Positions 62,581 to 64,000 of a DNA stretch of 64,000 nucleotides are shown one piece after another. The DNA comes from Phragmitibacter flavus (GTDB taxonomy: Bacteria > Verrucomicrobiota > Verrucomicrobiia > Verrucomicrobiales > Verrucomicrobiaceae), in the NCBI RefSeq assembly GCF_005780165.1, contig NZ_VAUV01000010.1, forward strand, positions 62,001 through 126,000. The letters are read 5' to 3'. Within the stretch, counting starts at the first letter, position 1. The number at the start of each line of letters is the position of its first letter. Under the pieces are notes generated by a model. It saw only the letters and a program-made list of their open reading frames with translations. It was not told the origin of the DNA and searched no databases. The position numbers and the translations under genes are program-made.

Positions 62581-62942
62581 GGAATTGGAGTCATTCACAG
62601 GGGCTTTGGGATGAGCGGTGTGATTTTTTAGCTGCAAGACACATCCCAGCGCAAGAGGAGTTTTCCTTCTTAGCGTGTTTGCCTGCTGCTGAGTCCCGCA
62701 AGCTCGCGCATCCGCCCTTTGGCTGCCGCGTGAAGGACCGCAAGGAGCATCAGGGAATGTCCTGGGCTGCGGGCCGCTGCAGATAAACCTAGATGGAAGT
62801 GGTGAACGAGCAGTTGTCAATCTGCCAATGGGAGTGGCTATTTTTGCGGCAACTGACCCGATAAAATGACCTAAGGGGACGCGTGTCTGCCTTTTTGGGG
62901 GCATGACGTTTGCAAGTAGTTTTTTTGGTGCAAAAGGTCGTA
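62581..62942. promoter_or_regulatory. Intergenic region between the CheB-CheR remnant and the histidine kinase
   Basis: About 360 bases without a recognisable gene, between two divergent reading directions. It must contain the kinase promoter; the AT-rich stretch near 62905-62940 (TTTGCAAGTAG, TTTTTTTGGTG) is the best candidate. Minus-strand frames upstream of 62580 are open but have no protein-like features. Confidence 0.4.
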
Positions 62943-64000
62943 ATGCTCCATTTCTTCAGCAACCTTTTTAACACGGACGGCTTCGTGCCCCGCTGGAATT
63001 GTGGAGACTGGTCCGAGGGGCATGGGTGGTTGCACGTGGTGTCAGACTTGATGGTGTTTGCCGCTTATTTTGCCATTCCGCTGACGCTCTGGTATTTCAT
63101 CGCCCTCAAGAAACACCAGGTGCCTTTTACACTTCTCTTTTTCCTTTTTGGAGCCTTTATTTTTTTCTGCGGCGTGACTCATCTCATCGATGCCACTTTG
63201 TTCTGGCAGCCCTGGTATCGGCTCTCAGGACTCGTAAAACTGATCACGGCGCTGGTCTCCTGGACCACTGTGATCGCGTTGTTCCGGGTGATGCCCAGGG
63301 CTCTGGCCCTTCCTGGGATGGAGGAAATGAACAAGCGCCTGCAGGCCGAAATTTCGCAACGCCGGGAAGCTGAGGAAGAGCGTGAGAACTTGCTGACCTT
63401 GGAGCGCACTGCCAGAGAAAAAGCTGAGCATGCAAGCCGCATGAAAGAAGAGTTTGTGGCAGTGTTGTCTCATGAGCTACGGACACCGCTCAGCGCAATT
63501 CTGGGCTACACCACCTTGCTGCGCGAACAGACGTCAGCGGACCATGCGTTGTCGCAACATTTGGAAGTCATCGAACGTAACGCGCTGTCTCAAAAGCGGC
63601 TTATTGAAGACCTGCTGGATACAAACCGCATCATCGCGGGGAAGATGCGCCTGGATGTCCAATCGATGGACCTGGGAATGGTAGTGGAAAGTGCTTTGGA
63701 CACTCTTCGACCCCAGGCAATGGCGAAAGGCGTGCGTCTTGGCAAAGTCACTGACGGCTGCACAGTGTCACTGCGTGGGGATCCTGTTCGAATGCAGCAG
63801 GTGGTCTGGAACCTGGTTAGCAACGCGATCAAGTTCACCCCTTCTGGCGGGCGGATTGATGTCCGCCTTGAACGGGTGAATTCCCATGTGGAGATCACCA
63901 TTGAGGACACAGGAATCGGCATTCCTGAAGACGACCTGACAAGTATTTTTGATCGATTCACCCAGGTCGACTCATCATCTACCCGCCGCCATGGTGGCTT
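62943..64000 (+). CDS. Ethylene-receptor-like sensor histidine kinase (3' end outside the window)
   Basis: Open from ATG 62943 to the right edge, 352 complete codons. Residues 31-120 form three membrane helices matching the plant ETR1 sensor: SDLMVFAAYFAIPLTLWYFI (with the aspartate equivalent to ETR1 D25, here D35), GAFIFFCGVTHLIDATLFW (C76 and H80, equivalent to the copper ligands C65 and H69) and LITALVSWTTVIALFRVMPR. A coiled coil (126-165) leads to HisKA with FVAVLSHELRTPLSAILGY (H177) and HATPase_c motifs VWNLVSNAIKFTPSGGRI and EDTGIGIPEDDL. It may sense ethylene or act as a membrane redox/copper sensor. The adjoining CheB-CheR remnant may once have belonged to the same signalling locus. 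Confidence 0.88.
   Translation, partial: MLHFFSNLFNTDGFVPRWNCGDWSEGHGWLHVVSDLMVFAAYFAIPLTLWYFIALKKHQVPFTLLFFLFGAFIFFCGVTHLIDATLFWQPWYRLSGLVKLITALVSWTTVIALFRVMPRALALPGMEEMNKRLQAEISQRREAEEERENLLTLERTAREKAEHASRMKEEFVAVLSHELRTPLSAILGYTTLLREQTSADHALSQHLEVIERNALSQKRLIEDLLDTNRIIAGKMRLDVQSMDLGMVVESALDTLRPQAMAKGVRLGKVTDGCTVSLRGDPVRMQQVVWNLVSNAIKFTPSGGRIDVRLERVNSHVEITIEDTGIGIPEDDLTSIFDRFTQVDSSSTRRHGG

Noticed and set aside
61687-62904. A single 405-residue CheB-CheR protein
   Set aside because: Upstream of 62580 and downstream of 62086 the translation loses all CheB/CheR likeness, and its 3' part overlaps a well-started membrane-protein gene.

Overview
The window looks like chromosomal DNA of a Verrucomicrobiota bacterium (order Verrucomicrobiales is my best guess). 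The pointers are families typical of the PVC superphylum: a DUF1501 protein paired with an SHD1/DUF1549/DUF1553 protein, a very large PVC-type haem-binding dehydrogenase carrying DUF1080 and SGNH modules, and many short lipoproteins. Many starts lack a clear Shine-Dalgarno sequence, so several start choices are tentative. I saw no rRNA or tRNA gene.

Layout. (1) 29-21654, all on the minus strand: an exopolysaccharide/O-antigen type cluster. It holds a Wzx flippase, a Wzy-like polymerase, nine glycosyltransferases (three GT2-type, six GT4-type), three FkbM-family methyltransferases plus a fourth divergent one, a WcaF-like acetyltransferase, a YdcF-like protein and a 961-residue secreted beta-helix protein. 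Genes are packed with 4-base ATGA overlaps or short gaps, so they are probably co-transcribed; by eye the DNA is more AT-rich than what follows. (2) 22016-30873: a 17-bp tandem repeat, trpE, the DUF1080-SGNH-dehydrogenase-cytochrome fusion, an amidase lipoprotein, an NHL propeller protein, a Gph-like phosphatase and an RppH-like Nudix hydrolase. (3) 30939-35302: a degenerate 21-bp tandem repeat, an AT-rich stretch with inverted repeats, then an integron cassette array without a visible integrase (CALIN). It has four attC-like sites and five same-strand cassette genes; for three cassettes the R'' box complements that cassette's own first bases over seven positions or all but one, and a fourth matches with one base missing. 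(4) 35303-46712: a SulP transporter, then a nitrogen-acquisition cluster: substrate-binding protein, permease, ATPase, a NikR-like repressor that has lost three of four nickel ligands, the two DUF1989 proteins UAAP1 and UAAP2, an SMR exporter of Gdx type and a urea/guanidine carboxylase. Together these fit guanidine assimilation through carboxyguanidine. Allophanate hydrolase, needed to finish the pathway, is not in the window.

(5) 46779-53760: small lipoproteins, a Lys/Ala-rich histone-like protein, polyphosphate kinase 2, and purine genes purL and purQ preceded by a PurS-like gene. (6) 53855-61632: a DUF1501/DUF1549 gene pair with a terminator, hisC, and two tandem paralogous SGNH-type lipoproteins that both appear to start at GTG. 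(7) 61683-64000: a small membrane protein, an internally deleted CheB-CheR remnant, and the 5' part of a histidine kinase whose N-terminus resembles plant ethylene receptors. This last gene runs off the right edge of the window.
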